A stretch of DNA of 64,000 nt from 0-14-0-80-60-11 sp049322355 (GTDB lineage Bacteria; Desulfobacterota; Desulfobaccia; Desulfobaccales; 0-14-0-80-60-11). The notes beneath the pieces are model-generated. The model was not told where the DNA came from and ran no database searches. It saw only the letters and a program-made list of their open reading frames with translations. The stretch is taken from assembly GCA_049322355.1 (NCBI GenBank), contig JBMORG010000020.1:62001-126000 (forward strand), read 5' to 3'. Shown piece by piece: positions 7,923-16,119 of this stretch. Numbering within the stretch: the stretch's first letter is position 1; each line of letters starts with the position of its first letter. Position numbers and translations under genes: made by a program.

Positions 7923-9014
7923 ATGCGGCCTTACTGGCATAACCTGTTCCGACGCTTGCAGGGGGCGGAAGGGGCCGGCCCGCCGCCCAACGCCGGAATC
8001 ACCACCGTCGCTGCAGTCGCCTCTTGCTTATATGGCCTGGGGGCGGGGTTGCGGCGTACCCTCTACGTCCGGGGAGTTTTTGAGGCCAGACGGCTGCCGG
8101 CCCCGGTGGTGAGCGTGGGAAACCTTACCGTGGGGGGCACCGGCAAAACTCCGGTGGTGGCAAGTCTGGCCCGGCTCTGGCAGGACCGGGGAAAACGGGT
8201 GGCCATCCTCAGCCGGGGCTATGGCGGTCAGACCCAGGGGGTCATCCGGCTCTCCAACGGCGAACGCCTCTACCACCGGCCTCCCGAAGTCGGGGATGAA
8301 CCCTACTGGCTGGCAAGGAACCTGCCCGGTGTGGCGGTTTATACCGGAGCCTGCCGTTACGCCGCGGGGTTGGCCGCCTGGAAAGAGTTCAAACCGGATA
8401 TTTTTCTGCTGGACGACGGCTTCCAACATTTCCAACTGCACCGGGACTTGGACCTGGTGCTGCTGGATGCGACTTCGCCATTCGGCAACGGCTTTCTCTT
8501 GCCCCGGGGTCCCTTGCGTGAGCCCCGGACCGCTTTGAACACAGCCCAGATTATCGTCCTGACCCGGTTCGACCCTGAACGCCATCAAGCAAGTCTGGTC
8601 GCCATCCAAGCGAGCTTCCCTAACCACAAGGTGCTGACCTCGAGCATCTACCCAGTCAGGGTCACTTCGCATCCTGGAGGACACTCCGAATCACCAGAAT
8701 CTCTGCGCCATCGCCCGTTGATGGCTTTTGCCGGCCTGGCCCGCCCGGAGGTCTTTGCCGCCGCCTTGCGGCAACTGGGGGCGGACCTGAAAGGCTTTCA
8801 AACTTTTCCCGACCATCATGTTTACACTTCTGAGGAACTGCGGCACTTGGCTGAAGCTGCCGGACTTCGGGGAGCCGGGGCTTTAGTCACCACTGGCAAA
8901 GATTGGATGCGCCTGGGAGAGCACTGGGATGAAAAAGTTCTCCTGTGGGTCCTGGAAGTGGAGGCCAGGTTGAGCGAACCTGAACGTTTATTGGAATTCT
9001 TTGAACAAGATTAG
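7923..9014 (+). CDS. lpxK: Tetraacyldisaccharide 4'-kinase LpxK
   Basis: A 363-residue inner-membrane-associated kinase that phosphorylates the 4' position of the lipid A disaccharide. The N-terminal part contains a hydrophobic anchoring stretch, then V-S-V-G-N-L-T-V-G-G-T-G-K-T-P (Walker A-like P-loop near residue 65-75), L-S-R-G-Y-G-G and the L-L-D-D-G-F-Q-H segment, all hallmarks of LpxK. Length matches the family. The gene begins 23 bases after msbA, so the two are very likely cotranscribed and coordinate the last lipid A step with export. Confidence 0.93.
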   Translation: MRPYWHNLFRRLQGAEGAGPPPNAGITTVAAVASCLYGLGAGLRRTLYVRGVFEARRLPAPVVSVGNLTVGGTGKTPVVASLARLWQDRGKRVAILSRGYGGQTQGVIRLSNGERLYHRPPEVGDEPYWLARNLPGVAVYTGACRYAAGLAAWKEFKPDIFLLDDGFQHFQLHRDLDLVLLDATSPFGNGFLLPRGPLREPRTALNTAQIIVLTRFDPERHQASLVAIQASFPNHKVLTSSIYPVRVTSHPGGHSESPESLRHRPLMAFAGLARPEVFAAALRQLGADLKGFQTFPDHHVYTSEELRHLAEAAGLRGAGALVTTGKDWMRLGEHWDEKVLLWVLEVEARLSEPERLLEFFEQD

Positions 9015-9105
9015 GAACCGTCAACAATTCCCTGCAACTTTTAGCTCCTGGCACCTCGTTTGATGCCCCTACCCTATCAGGAAAAAATGTTTTACAATGA
9101 TTTGA

Positions 9106-10230
9106 ATGAATCCCGCGTTAATGGCATCAACCCGCCAATCCCAGGAACTCCCCCTTCCCTCCGCGGTCAGGCAGCGGTTTGATCTGCTTCAGGTTTCCCG
9201 CCGATTTTCCCGGGACCCGGAAGTGGTGCGGCGGGTGCTGGTGCGTGTCCCTAACTGGGTGGGGGATGCAGTCATGAGTCTTCCGGTGCTGGCCGGGCTC
9301 AAACGGCTCTTTCCCTTGGCCGAGGTCACCGTTCTGGCTGTTCCCCGGGTGGCCCCCTTATTTACCGCCCACCCCGGGGTGACGGAAGTTATCCATTACC
9401 CGTCGGGCCGGGGGAAGTGGCAGGTCCTCTGGGAGATGCGGGGGCGGTTCGATGTGGCTCTGGCTTTGCCCAACTCCATGGAATCCGCCCTGGGATTGTG
9501 GTTGGTGGGGGTGCCATCGCGAGTGGGATATAATACCGATGCCCGGGGCCTTTTCCTCAAGGAGGCCGTGTCCGGTAGTCAACATTTGGCCGGTCTGCAC
9601 ACGGTTTTCTATTTGCTGGGCCTGCTCAAAGCCTTGGGTGGAGTGGCTACCTATACGCCCCCGGCGCTCTATTTGGAACCTGAGGAAGTGGACAAGGCCG
9701 CCCGGTTTCTGGCAGAAGTCGATCTCCCTGGAGGCGGCCCCTGGGTGGGTTTGAGCCCCGGAGCGGCTTACGGCCCTGCCAAACGCTGGGAGCCTTCGCG
9801 CTTCGCCGCGGTTGGGAAGGCCTTGCAGCAAGAACTCGGGGCCCGCCTGGTCCTGTTGGGGGCCGACGAAGAACGTCCGGTGGCAGAACAGGTCAAAGAG
9901 CACCTTAAAAAACCGGTGTTGGACCTGGTGGGGCGCACCAGACTGCGCCAAGCCTTGGGGGTGCTGTCTCAACTCCGTCTCCTAATCACCAACGATTCGG
10001 GGTTGATGCATGCTGCGGCGGCGCTCTCGGTCCCCCAGGTGGCCCTGTTTGGCTCTACGGACCCCGCGGCCACCGGCCCCTTTTCCACTCAAGCCACGGT
10101 TATCCGCCACTCCTGGCCGTGCAGCCCCTGTTTCCAGCGCACCTGCGAGGTGGGCTATGCCTGCCTGAACGCCATCACGGTGGACGAGGTCCTGGTCGCG
10201 GCGCAGGACCGGCTCAAGGCAAGCGCATGA
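9106..10230 (+). CDS. waaF: ADP-heptose:LPS heptosyltransferase II
   Basis: A 374-residue GT9-family enzyme of the LPS inner core. It shows the N-terminal R-V-P-N-W-V-G-D-A-V-M-S-L-P block, the middle G-L-S-P-G-A-A-Y-G-P-A-K-R-W block and the C-terminal N-D-S-G-L-M-H-x-A-A-A-L donor-binding segment followed by G-S-T-D-P. The C-x-x-C-F...C pattern near the end is typical of heptosyltransferase II. It adds the second heptose to Kdo2-lipid A. About 35 residues precede the conserved start of the fold; translation might begin a little further downstream. It overlaps gmhB by 4 bases (ATGA), so the two are translationally coupled. Confidence 0.9.
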   Translation: MNPALMASTRQSQELPLPSAVRQRFDLLQVSRRFSRDPEVVRRVLVRVPNWVGDAVMSLPVLAGLKRLFPLAEVTVLAVPRVAPLFTAHPGVTEVIHYPSGRGKWQVLWEMRGRFDVALALPNSMESALGLWLVGVPSRVGYNTDARGLFLKEAVSGSQHLAGLHTVFYLLGLLKALGGVATYTPPALYLEPEEVDKAARFLAEVDLPGGGPWVGLSPGAAYGPAKRWEPSRFAAVGKALQQELGARLVLLGADEERPVAEQVKEHLKKPVLDLVGRTRLRQALGVLSQLRLLITNDSGLMHAAAALSVPQVALFGSTDPAATGPFSTQATVIRHSWPCSPCFQRTCEVGYACLNAITVDEVLVAAQDRLKASA

Positions 10231-10787
10231 GCTACCCTGCGGTATTCCTGGACCGGGACGGCACCATCAACGAGGAGATGGGCTATATCAACCATCTCAG
10301 CCGCTTCCAGTTGCTCCCCCAAACTGCTCAGGCTATCCGCCGGCTCAATGAGGCTGGATTTAAAGTGGTTGTCGTCACCAACCAATCCGGGGCCGCCCGG
10401 GGCTACTTTTCGGCGGCACTGGTAGATGAGATTCATGCCCACTTACAAAAAATCCTGGCGGCGGCGGGAGCGCATCTGGATGGCATCTATACCTGTCTCC
10501 ACGGTCCGGACCAGGGATGTAATTGCCGCAAACCCCGCCCTACCCTGATTCAGCAGGCCGCCAGGGACTTGGACTTGGACCTCGCCCGATCTTATGCCGT
10601 GGGCGACCGCTACCGGGATGTTCAAACCGCGGCCAACGCTGGGGTTAAAGGCATTTTGGTGCTCACCGGTTATGGTTTGGGAGAGTTTGAATATTTCCGC
10701 CAAACTTGCCCGGTACAGCCGGTCCACATTTCTCCCAATCTTCTGGAAGCGGCAACGTGGATTTTGCAGGACTCCAGAATTGGATGA
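10227..10787 (+). CDS. gmhB: D-glycero-D-manno-heptose-1,7-bisphosphate 7-phosphatase
   Basis: A 186-residue HAD-superfamily phosphatase. The nucleophile motif is F-L-D-R-D-G-T-I-N (Asp9, Asp11), motif II is V-V-T-N-Q-S-G, and the zinc loop C-x-H-x(5)-C-x-C falls at residues 90-100, which separates GmhB/HisB-type phosphatases from other HAD enzymes. It removes the 7-phosphate during ADP-heptose synthesis. The true start is the ATG overlapping the waaF stop; the open frame upstream (to 10119) lies within waaF and is not coding. The other ADP-heptose genes (gmhA, hldE, hldD) are not in the window. Confidence 0.93.
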   Translation: MSYPAVFLDRDGTINEEMGYINHLSRFQLLPQTAQAIRRLNEAGFKVVVVTNQSGAARGYFSAALVDEIHAHLQKILAAAGAHLDGIYTCLHGPDQGCNCRKPRPTLIQQAARDLDLDLARSYAVGDRYRDVQTAANAGVKGILVLTGYGLGEFEYFRQTCPVQPVHISPNLLEAATWILQDSRIG

Positions 10788-11236
10788 CTTCGGGGCAAAT
10801 TTCTCCAGGTACAGTGTGAGGCCTCGACATTATTGAAAATTCCTCCAGGGCCCGCTGTGGCTATGCCCTAATTGAAGCGGTTTTTTTCCCCAGGCCCCCT
10901 CCTTACAATCCTGCCGATTCTTTGGAGATCTTTCTCTGTCCGGCTTAAATTAGGCTTACCGGTTTTTAATCCATTCATTTTTCTTTTCTTAACCAAACCA
11001 GACTCATAATAATGATATAATACTACGTATATAATTATTAATAATAATAAAATTAATTATAATATAATTTAATTGATTACTAGTAATGTTCTAATTCTTT
11101 ATTAAAATTACTGGTTTTTAATGGTCACCGAAATCCGAAAGAGGAGGTGACCAGGGCGACATTAAGAAAAAACTCCCAAAACAGGTGAGATCATCAGGTT
11201 ATACAAACCTTTAACCAGACTTTACAGGAGGAGTTT
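10788..11236 (+). promoter_or_regulatory. AT-rich leader region upstream of alkaline phosphatase
   Basis: A 449-base region without a gene. From about 10975 to 11120 it turns extremely AT-rich, with runs of TAATAATA, ATATAAT and TTAATTA in a genome otherwise near 58% GC. Several TATAAT-like hexamers make a promoter for the phosphatase gene likely. No clear Pho-box direct repeats were found by eye. A strong hairpin follows at 11122-11153. Confidence 0.5.
11122..11153 (+). promoter_or_regulatory. Stable hairpin in the phosphatase 5' leader
   Basis: TGGTCACC (11122-11129) pairs perfectly with GGTGACCA (11146-11153); an inner TCC/GGA stem (11134-11136 with 11143-11145) stacks on it, leaving a one-sided GAAA bulge and a GAAAGA loop. 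It lies about 85 bases before the start codon. The shape suggests an RNA regulatory element or a protein-binding site. It does not match a riboswitch class I know. Confidence 0.4.
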
Positions 11237-12652
11237 ATGCGGTATCGCCGTATGAAAACCTGGGTGAGCGCCTTGGCGGTGCTCAGCCTGATCCTGTGGA
11301 CCGGCTTGGCGTCCGCGGAAATGCCCAAAAACGTCATTCTCATGATCAGTGACGGAATGGGCTACAACACAGTCAAGGCTACAAATTATTACACCGGCAC
11401 CACCCCGATCTATGAAAATTTTGCAGTAAAATACGGGGTGAGCACATTTTCGGCGGGGAAACCGGGAGCTCCTGCCATCGGCTATGACCCCGGCCAGGCC
11501 TGGAGCAACTTCGGCTATGTGGCTACTCCGGGGAGCATGACCGATTCCGCCTCTGCGGCCACCGCCTTGGCCACCGGCGTCAAAATTTATGACAATCAAC
11601 TTAACATAACCACAACGGGTACACCGCTAAAGACCATTACTGAGATTGCCAAAGATTTGGGTAAATCTGCCGGCGTGGTCACCACGGTGCAATGGAGTCA
11701 TGCCACCCCTGCGGGCATGTTTGCCCATAACGCCAGCCGGAATAACTATGCCGCCATCGCCAATGAAATGCTCGGCAGCACCAGCCCCCTGAACGTCATC
11801 ATGGGGGCCGGAAATCCCAACTATGACGATAGCGGTAAATATCAGTTAACCCCTAAGTCGGCTAATTACGTGGGCGGTAGCGCCACCTGGAGCGCTCTGA
11901 ATGGCGGTACTCTGAATGGTTGGACGCATATTCAGGACAAGGCGGCTTTTGAGGCCCTGGCCAATAACCCCAATCCTCCCCTCGATAAGGTTGTCGGCAC
12001 ATTCCAGGCTTATTCCACCGCTCAGCAATCCCGGGACGCAGCCGTCAAAGGCTCTGATCCGGCCAACCCCTCGGGTGTGGCCTTAAACACTAACGTGCCT
12101 TCCCTGGCCACCATGAGCCAGGGCGCCCTGAACGTCCTCAATAAGAACACCAACGGCTTTTTCCTTATGGTGGAAGGCGGCGCGGTGGATTGGGCCAATC
12201 ACGCCAACCAACTGGGCCGCATGATCGAAGAGCAGATGGATTTTAACGCTGCGGTGCAGGCTGTCTATGATTGGGTGAATGCCAACAGCAGCTGGAATGA
12301 CACTTTGCTCATCGTTACTGCGGACCATGAATGTGGGCACCTATGGGGGCCGACACCGGGAACCTTTAATGACGTCGTGGACAATGGCGTGGGCAATCTT
12401 CCCGGAGCCCACTTCAATTCCGGTGATCATACCAATGCTTTAATTCCGCTGTACGCCATCGGTGCGGGGGCCAACTTGCTTGAGGGCTATGCCGATCAGT
12501 TCGACCCGGTCCGGGGGCTTTACGTGGACAACACCGAGATCTTCCAGGTCATGAACGGAACAGCTCATGTGCCCATCCCCGCCTCGGTATTGCTCCTGGG
12601 GTCCGGCCTGATTGGCCTGGGCTTTCTCCGGCGTAAACAGCCCTGCGCCTAA
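11237..12652 (+). CDS. Secreted alkaline phosphatase with VPxPAS-CTERM sorting tail
   Basis: A 471-residue exported phosphatase of the PhoA superfamily. A signal peptide (1-27, ending A-S-A) is followed by metal ligand Asp in M-I-S-D-G-M-G, the nucleophile in T-D-S-A-S-A-A-T-A (Ser104), W-S-H-A-T-P-A-G, V-E-G-G-A-V-D-W-A-N-H, T-A-D-H-E-C-G and G-D-H-T. The last 27 residues read V-P-I-P-A-S, then a Leu/Gly helix, then R-R-K: a PEP-CTERM-class signal of the VPxPA type, read by an exosortase that would be encoded elsewhere. It likely releases phosphate from organic esters outside the cell. An excellent SD (AGGAGG) precedes ATG 11237. Confidence 0.9.
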   Translation: MRYRRMKTWVSALAVLSLILWTGLASAEMPKNVILMISDGMGYNTVKATNYYTGTTPIYENFAVKYGVSTFSAGKPGAPAIGYDPGQAWSNFGYVATPGSMTDSASAATALATGVKIYDNQLNITTTGTPLKTITEIAKDLGKSAGVVTTVQWSHATPAGMFAHNASRNNYAAIANEMLGSTSPLNVIMGAGNPNYDDSGKYQLTPKSANYVGGSATWSALNGGTLNGWTHIQDKAAFEALANNPNPPLDKVVGTFQAYSTAQQSRDAAVKGSDPANPSGVALNTNVPSLATMSQGALNVLNKNTNGFFLMVEGGAVDWANHANQLGRMIEEQMDFNAAVQAVYDWVNANSSWNDTLLIVTADHECGHLWGPTPGTFNDVVDNGVGNLPGAHFNSGDHTNALIPLYAIGAGANLLEGYADQFDPVRGLYVDNTEIFQVMNGTAHVPIPASVLLLGSGLIGLGFLRRKQPCA

Positions 12653-12705
12653 AATATAGCAAATGCCAAAAGTTTTTTCCTCATATGGCACATGGTCCAA
12701 GAACC

Positions 12706-12800
12706 AAATCCCCCATATCCCCCCTTTTCCAAAGGGGGGGAACTTAGCGGGAATCCTTTTGAAAGTCCCCCTTTGACAAAGGGGAATTTAGGGGGATTTA
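12706..12800. repeat. CCCCCTTT/AAAGGGGG palindrome pair, copy 1
   Basis: Two head-to-head palindromes of the type CCCCCTTTT-CC-AAAGGGGG joined by about 30 bases and ending in TTTAGGGGGATTT. The same consensus recurs at 22825, 24796, 29016 and 32694, always between genes. Confidence 0.85.
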
Positions 12801-13139
12801 AAAACCAGCAATCGGAAGGAATTTTTGGAAACGCAATAACTGCCGCCCCCAAATCCTTCCCTCCAGAGGTAGGCCGTTCCGGCCTGCCTTTTTTTTCGTT
12901 CCTTGAACCGAGATTATTTCATGGGTTGCAGAACTTCCGGAGAAGAGAAGCACCATTTTGGCGAGTCAACTGGTAGCTATTAGTGCGAGCGGACCTCCAG
13001 GGGTGTATAATACGTTAAAGATAATGGCAAAATATGATACCAAAGAATGAAAAGTGACACCTCCAGGCAAAGTGCAGGGTTCTTGGAGAATGGCCAAACT
13101 ATAAACCCGACTTCGGATCATGAAGCGCGGACCAGATTC
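12801..13139. other. Intergenic stretch before waaC
   Basis: About 340 bases with no convincing gene. It contains the terminator hairpin listed separately at 12867-12896. The frame of waaC is open through 13047-13139, so part of this stretch could be coding if an upstream start is used. Confidence 0.4.
12867..12896 (+). terminator. Rho-independent terminator
   Basis: AGGTAGGCC pairs with GGCCTGCCT (one wobble) around a GTTCC loop and runs straight into eight T residues. It lies about 215 bases downstream of the alkaline phosphatase stop and separates it from waaC. Confidence 0.75.
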
Positions 13140-14186
13140 ATGCCCAATCACCATTTTTCCTGCCGACCCCGGATTCTGCTGGTTAAACTGAGTTCCTTCG
13201 GGGATGTGCTCCATACTTTGCCCACTCTGGAAGCCCTCTGGTCTGCCTTTCCCGGCGCTCATATAACCTGGCTGGTGGAGGCTGCGTATGCGCCGCTTTT
13301 GGCCGGCCACCCCGCCCTTGACGAGGTTTGGGAGGCCCCCCGGCTGCACCCTGGCGAACTTCTGACCGCGTCCAACCCCGTCAGGTTGCGTCGGCTCCTT
13401 CAGCACCTTCGGACCCGGACCTTTGACCTGGTCCTGGATGTCCAGGGTTTACTCAAGAGCGCGGTGTGGGTGGCCCTGGCCCGGAGCCCCCGCAAAGTTG
13501 GTTATGACCGGACCCGGGAGGGCAGCTACCTGGCCCTAACCGAGCGGGTGCCGCCGTATAACCCCGAGGCCCATGCGGTCCTGCGCTACCTCAACCTGGC
13601 CCACTACCTGGGGGCTCCTCCTGCCCCGCCCCGCTTTCATCTTGGTCTGGGGGCAAAAACCGATACTTCGAAACTGGTCCCGAATGCAGCCGGAGGCCCT
13701 CTCGTAGTGCTCCATCCTGGCGCCCGCTGGGCCAGCAAGCTGTGGCCGGTCTCATCTTGGGCAAATCTGGCAGAATGGTTGAACACTCGGCGATTCCAGG
13801 TGGCCGTTACCGGCAGCCGCGCCGATGCAAAGTTGGTAACGGAGATCACCGCAAAAACCCAAATGCCCGTTATTAATCTGGCAGGACAAACTTCTCTGGC
13901 AGAGCTAGCCGCCATTCTCCGGCAAGCCAGATTTGCCGTCACCACCGACACCGGGGCCATGCATCTGGCCGCGGCCCTGGGGACCCCGGTAGTGGCTCTC
14001 TTCGGACCCACCGCCCCCTGGCGCACCGGCCCTTTCGGAGAGGGGCACCAAGTGGTGCGCCTGGATCTGGCGTGCAGCCCCTGCTTTAAGCGCCACTGTC
14101 CCGAACCCCGTTGCCTCAGCGATCTTACCCCGGAAATGATTGAGGCCGCGTGCGAGAAAACCTTGTCTCTACCCGAAATTAGTTGA
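13140..14186 (+). CDS. waaC: ADP-heptose:LPS heptosyltransferase I
   Basis: A 348-residue GT9-family protein. The N-terminal block I-L-L-V-K-L-S-S-F-G-D-V-L-H-T-L-P is diagnostic of heptosyltransferase I; later blocks are V-V-L-H-P-G-A-R-W-A-S-K-L-W-P and T-D-T-G-A-M-H-L-A-A-A-L-G-T-P-V-V-A-L-F-G-P-T. It adds the first heptose to Kdo on lipid A at the cytosolic face of the inner membrane. I place the start at ATG 13140, about 11 residues before the conserved block; the frame is open to an ATG at 13047, but the extra residues look unstructured. Neither start has a strong ribosome site. Confidence 0.9.
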   Translation: MPNHHFSCRPRILLVKLSSFGDVLHTLPTLEALWSAFPGAHITWLVEAAYAPLLAGHPALDEVWEAPRLHPGELLTASNPVRLRRLLQHLRTRTFDLVLDVQGLLKSAVWVALARSPRKVGYDRTREGSYLALTERVPPYNPEAHAVLRYLNLAHYLGAPPAPPRFHLGLGAKTDTSKLVPNAAGGPLVVLHPGARWASKLWPVSSWANLAEWLNTRRFQVAVTGSRADAKLVTEITAKTQMPVINLAGQTSLAELAAILRQARFAVTTDTGAMHLAAALGTPVVALFGPTAPWRTGPFGEGHQVVRLDLACSPCFKRHCPEPRCLSDLTPEMIEAACEKTLSLPEIS

Positions 14187-14273
14187 TAATATGCAATTTG
14201 TTGAGTAATTACTCCCAACGTTTGGCTTATATAAAATATGAGATGGACAACCCTACCCGATTCTGGAGGAAAT

Positions 14274-14444
14274 ATGCCCATCAGCAAAGAACTCCTGGAA
14301 ATCCTGGCCTGCCCCAAGTGCAAGGGGGATATTCGATTAAATGACAAAGGCGACGGCCTCATCTGCGATCAGTGCCGCCTGGTTTATGAAATCAAGGACG
14401 ATATCCCCATAATGCTTATAGATGAGGCCAAACCCTTGAAATGA
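14274..14444 (+). CDS. Trm112-family zinc-ribbon protein
   Basis: A 56-residue protein with L-L-E-I-L-A-C-P-K-C at the N-terminus and C-D-Q-C near residue 30, giving four cysteines for one zinc ion, and ending in I-P-I-M-L. This is the Trm112/YcaR (UPF0434) family. Family members activate methyltransferases in eukaryotes; in bacteria the role is unclear, but the gene is often next to lpxK or other LPS genes, as here. ATG 14274 follows GGAGGA by three bases. Confidence 0.88.
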   Translation: MPISKELLEILACPKCKGDIRLNDKGDGLICDQCRLVYEIKDDIPIMLIDEAKPLK

Positions 14445-14561
14445 CGGTTTTCGGTTTTCGGTTTCCGGTTTTCGGCAGAAGCTCGATCAATAAGCGTTCC
14501 CTTGGGTTAAAGAGCAGAATCCGAACCCAAAAACCTAAAACCCAAACCTCAAACCTATTCC
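14445..14561. repeat. GGTTTTC / AACCCAAA low-complexity repeats
   Basis: The gap starts with three tandem units near GGTTTTCGGTTTTC and ends with AACCCAAA/AACCTAAA units of opposite polarity, so the two ends can pair. A similar degenerate tract occurs at about 545-575. The function is unknown; a dispersed non-coding repeat is the simplest reading. Confidence 0.45.
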
Positions 14562-15326
14562 ATGCCCCGCTTATCCATTTTTATCATCGCCCTGAACCAG
14601 GAGGCCAATATCGGCGAGTGCCTGGCGTCCGTCAGCTTTGCCGACGACATCGTGGTGGTGGACACCGGCAGCACCGACCGCACCTTGGAGGTGGCCCGGA
14701 GCTATACCGACCGGGTCTTGACCGCTCCTTGGCAAGGGTTCGGCCGCACCAAGAATTACGCCCTGGACCAGGCCCGGGGCGACTGGGTCTTCAGCCTGGA
14801 TACGGATGAACGGGTGCCGCCGGAATTGCAGGACGAAATCCAGGCGGTGGTTAAGGCCAACGGCCCCCTGGCCGGCTACCGGGTGCCCCGGAAGAATTAC
14901 TTTTGCGGCCGTTGGATCAGGCATTTGGGTTGGTATCCCGATTACACCCTCCGCCTCTTCCGCCGGGACCAGGGCCGCTTCCGGGACCAAGGAGTCCACG
15001 AAGAAGTAATGGTGGCCGGGCCTGTGGGGAATCTGAAGACGCCTCTGGAACATTACAGCTATCGTTCGGTCAGCGAATATGTCACCCGCATGGACCGCTA
15101 CGCCCGCCTTGCGGCTTTGGAACTGGCCAAGCGGGGCCGGCGCCCTTATCCCGGGGAATTGCTCTATCGCCCCGTTTTAAGCTTTTTCCATCTCTACGTG
15201 CTGCGGCGGGGGTTTTTGGAGGGCGCAACGGGCTATACTCTGGCGGCGCTCATGAGCATGTACAAATTTTTGAAATATTACTATCTCCGGGAACTCTCCC
15301 AGGGAAAGGACCTTAATGGCCATTGA
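14562..15326 (+). CDS. GT2 glycosyltransferase, WaaE/KdtX-like LPS core enzyme
   Basis: A 254-residue family 2 glycosyltransferase. N-terminal features are I-A-L-N-Q-E-A-N-I-G-E-C-L, the V-V-D-T-G-S-T-D-R-T strand and the S-L-D-T-D-E-R-V-P-P metal-binding D-x-D; R-V-P-R-K-N-Y-F-C-G-R-W-I-R-H and G-V-H-E follow. This order is that of WaaE/KdtX-type beta-glucosyltransferases of the LPS core. A C-terminal amphipathic segment (Y-K-F-L-K-Y-Y-Y) may attach it to the inner membrane. It overlaps lpxA by 11 bases. The sugar it transfers cannot be told from sequence. Confidence 0.82.
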   Translation: MPRLSIFIIALNQEANIGECLASVSFADDIVVVDTGSTDRTLEVARSYTDRVLTAPWQGFGRTKNYALDQARGDWVFSLDTDERVPPELQDEIQAVVKANGPLAGYRVPRKNYFCGRWIRHLGWYPDYTLRLFRRDQGRFRDQGVHEEVMVAGPVGNLKTPLEHYSYRSVSEYVTRMDRYARLAALELAKRGRRPYPGELLYRPVLSFFHLYVLRRGFLEGATGYTLAALMSMYKFLKYYYLRELSQGKDLNGH

Positions 15327-16119
15327 CCCTAGCGCCCGCATCGCCCCGGGGGTGGAACTGGCGCCGGATGTGTCGGTAGGGCCGGGGGTGATTATCGATG
15401 GTCCCAGCACCATTGGCGCCGGCACCCGCATCCTGGCCCACGCTTACATCGGCCCCTTCACCACCATCGGGAAGGACAACCTCATCGGCTTCGGGGCCGT
15501 CGTAGGTTACGAGCCCCAGGATTACGCCTTCAAAGGCGAAGAAAGCTACACCGTTATAGGCGACCACAACCGCATCCGGGAATACGTCACCATCCACCGG
15601 GGCACGACCCCCGGCAGCGCCACCCGGGTAGGCAACCACAATTTTCTCATGGCGTTGAGCCACATGGCCCACAACTCCTCCCTGGGGGATCACGTGGTGG
15701 TGGTCAACGGCGCCTTGGTGGGCGGCTACGTCCAGGTGGCGGACCGGGCCTTTATCTCGGCCAACTGCCTCCTGCACCAGTTCATCCGGGTGGGCACCCT
15801 GGCCATCATGCGGGGCGGCTCCCGGGCCTCTCGCGATATTCCGCCCTACGCCTTAATCGACCACACTCACACCGTGATGGGGGTCAACCTGGTGGGATTA
15901 AAAAGGGCGGGCATGGCTTCCCAAAGCATCGCGGCGCTGCGTCAGGCCTTCCGTCTGCTTTTCTTCCGCCGGACCAACCTCAAGGCGGCCCTGGCCCAGG
16001 TGGAGCAGGAAGTCCCCCTAACCCCGGAAGTAGCCCACCTCCTGGAATTCATCCGCGCCGCCAAGCGGGGCGTAGCCATGGGCCCTAAAGACAGCCGCGA
16101 TGCCGATCTCGAAGCCTAA
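15316..16119 (+). CDS. lpxA: UDP-N-acetylglucosamine acyltransferase LpxA
   Basis: A 267-residue left-handed beta-helix protein built of hexapeptide repeats through residue 190, then a helical C-terminus. I-G-D-H-N-R-I-R-E-Y-V-T-I-H-R-G-T and the S-H-M-A-H segment (equivalent of E. coli His122/His125) identify it as LpxA, which starts lipid A synthesis. By hand alignment, the position of E. coli His144 is Tyr, and an Arg precedes the chain-length Gly173 equivalent, so substrate preference may differ. It lies alone among core glycosyltransferases rather than with lpxD/fabZ/lpxB, and could be a second copy. It overlaps genes on both sides (11 and 20 bases). Confidence 0.88.
   Translation: MAIDPSARIAPGVELAPDVSVGPGVIIDGPSTIGAGTRILAHAYIGPFTTIGKDNLIGFGAVVGYEPQDYAFKGEESYTVIGDHNRIREYVTIHRGTTPGSATRVGNHNFLMALSHMAHNSSLGDHVVVVNGALVGGYVQVADRAFISANCLLHQFIRVGTLAIMRGGSRASRDIPPYALIDHTHTVMGVNLVGLKRAGMASQSIAALRQAFRLLFFRRTNLKAALAQVEQEVPLTPEVAHLLEFIRAAKRGVAMGPKDSRDADLEA

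Noticed and set aside
11122..11160. c-di-GMP (GEMM-I) riboswitch in the phosphatase leader
   Set aside because: A CGAAAG-like loop is present, but the conserved GEMM core segments (such as GGCAAAC and GGACGCAAAGCC) are missing.
14441..14809. 122-residue frame overlapping the WaaE-like gene
   Set aside because: It runs through the GGTTTTC repeat tract and then out of frame within a clear glycosyltransferase gene.
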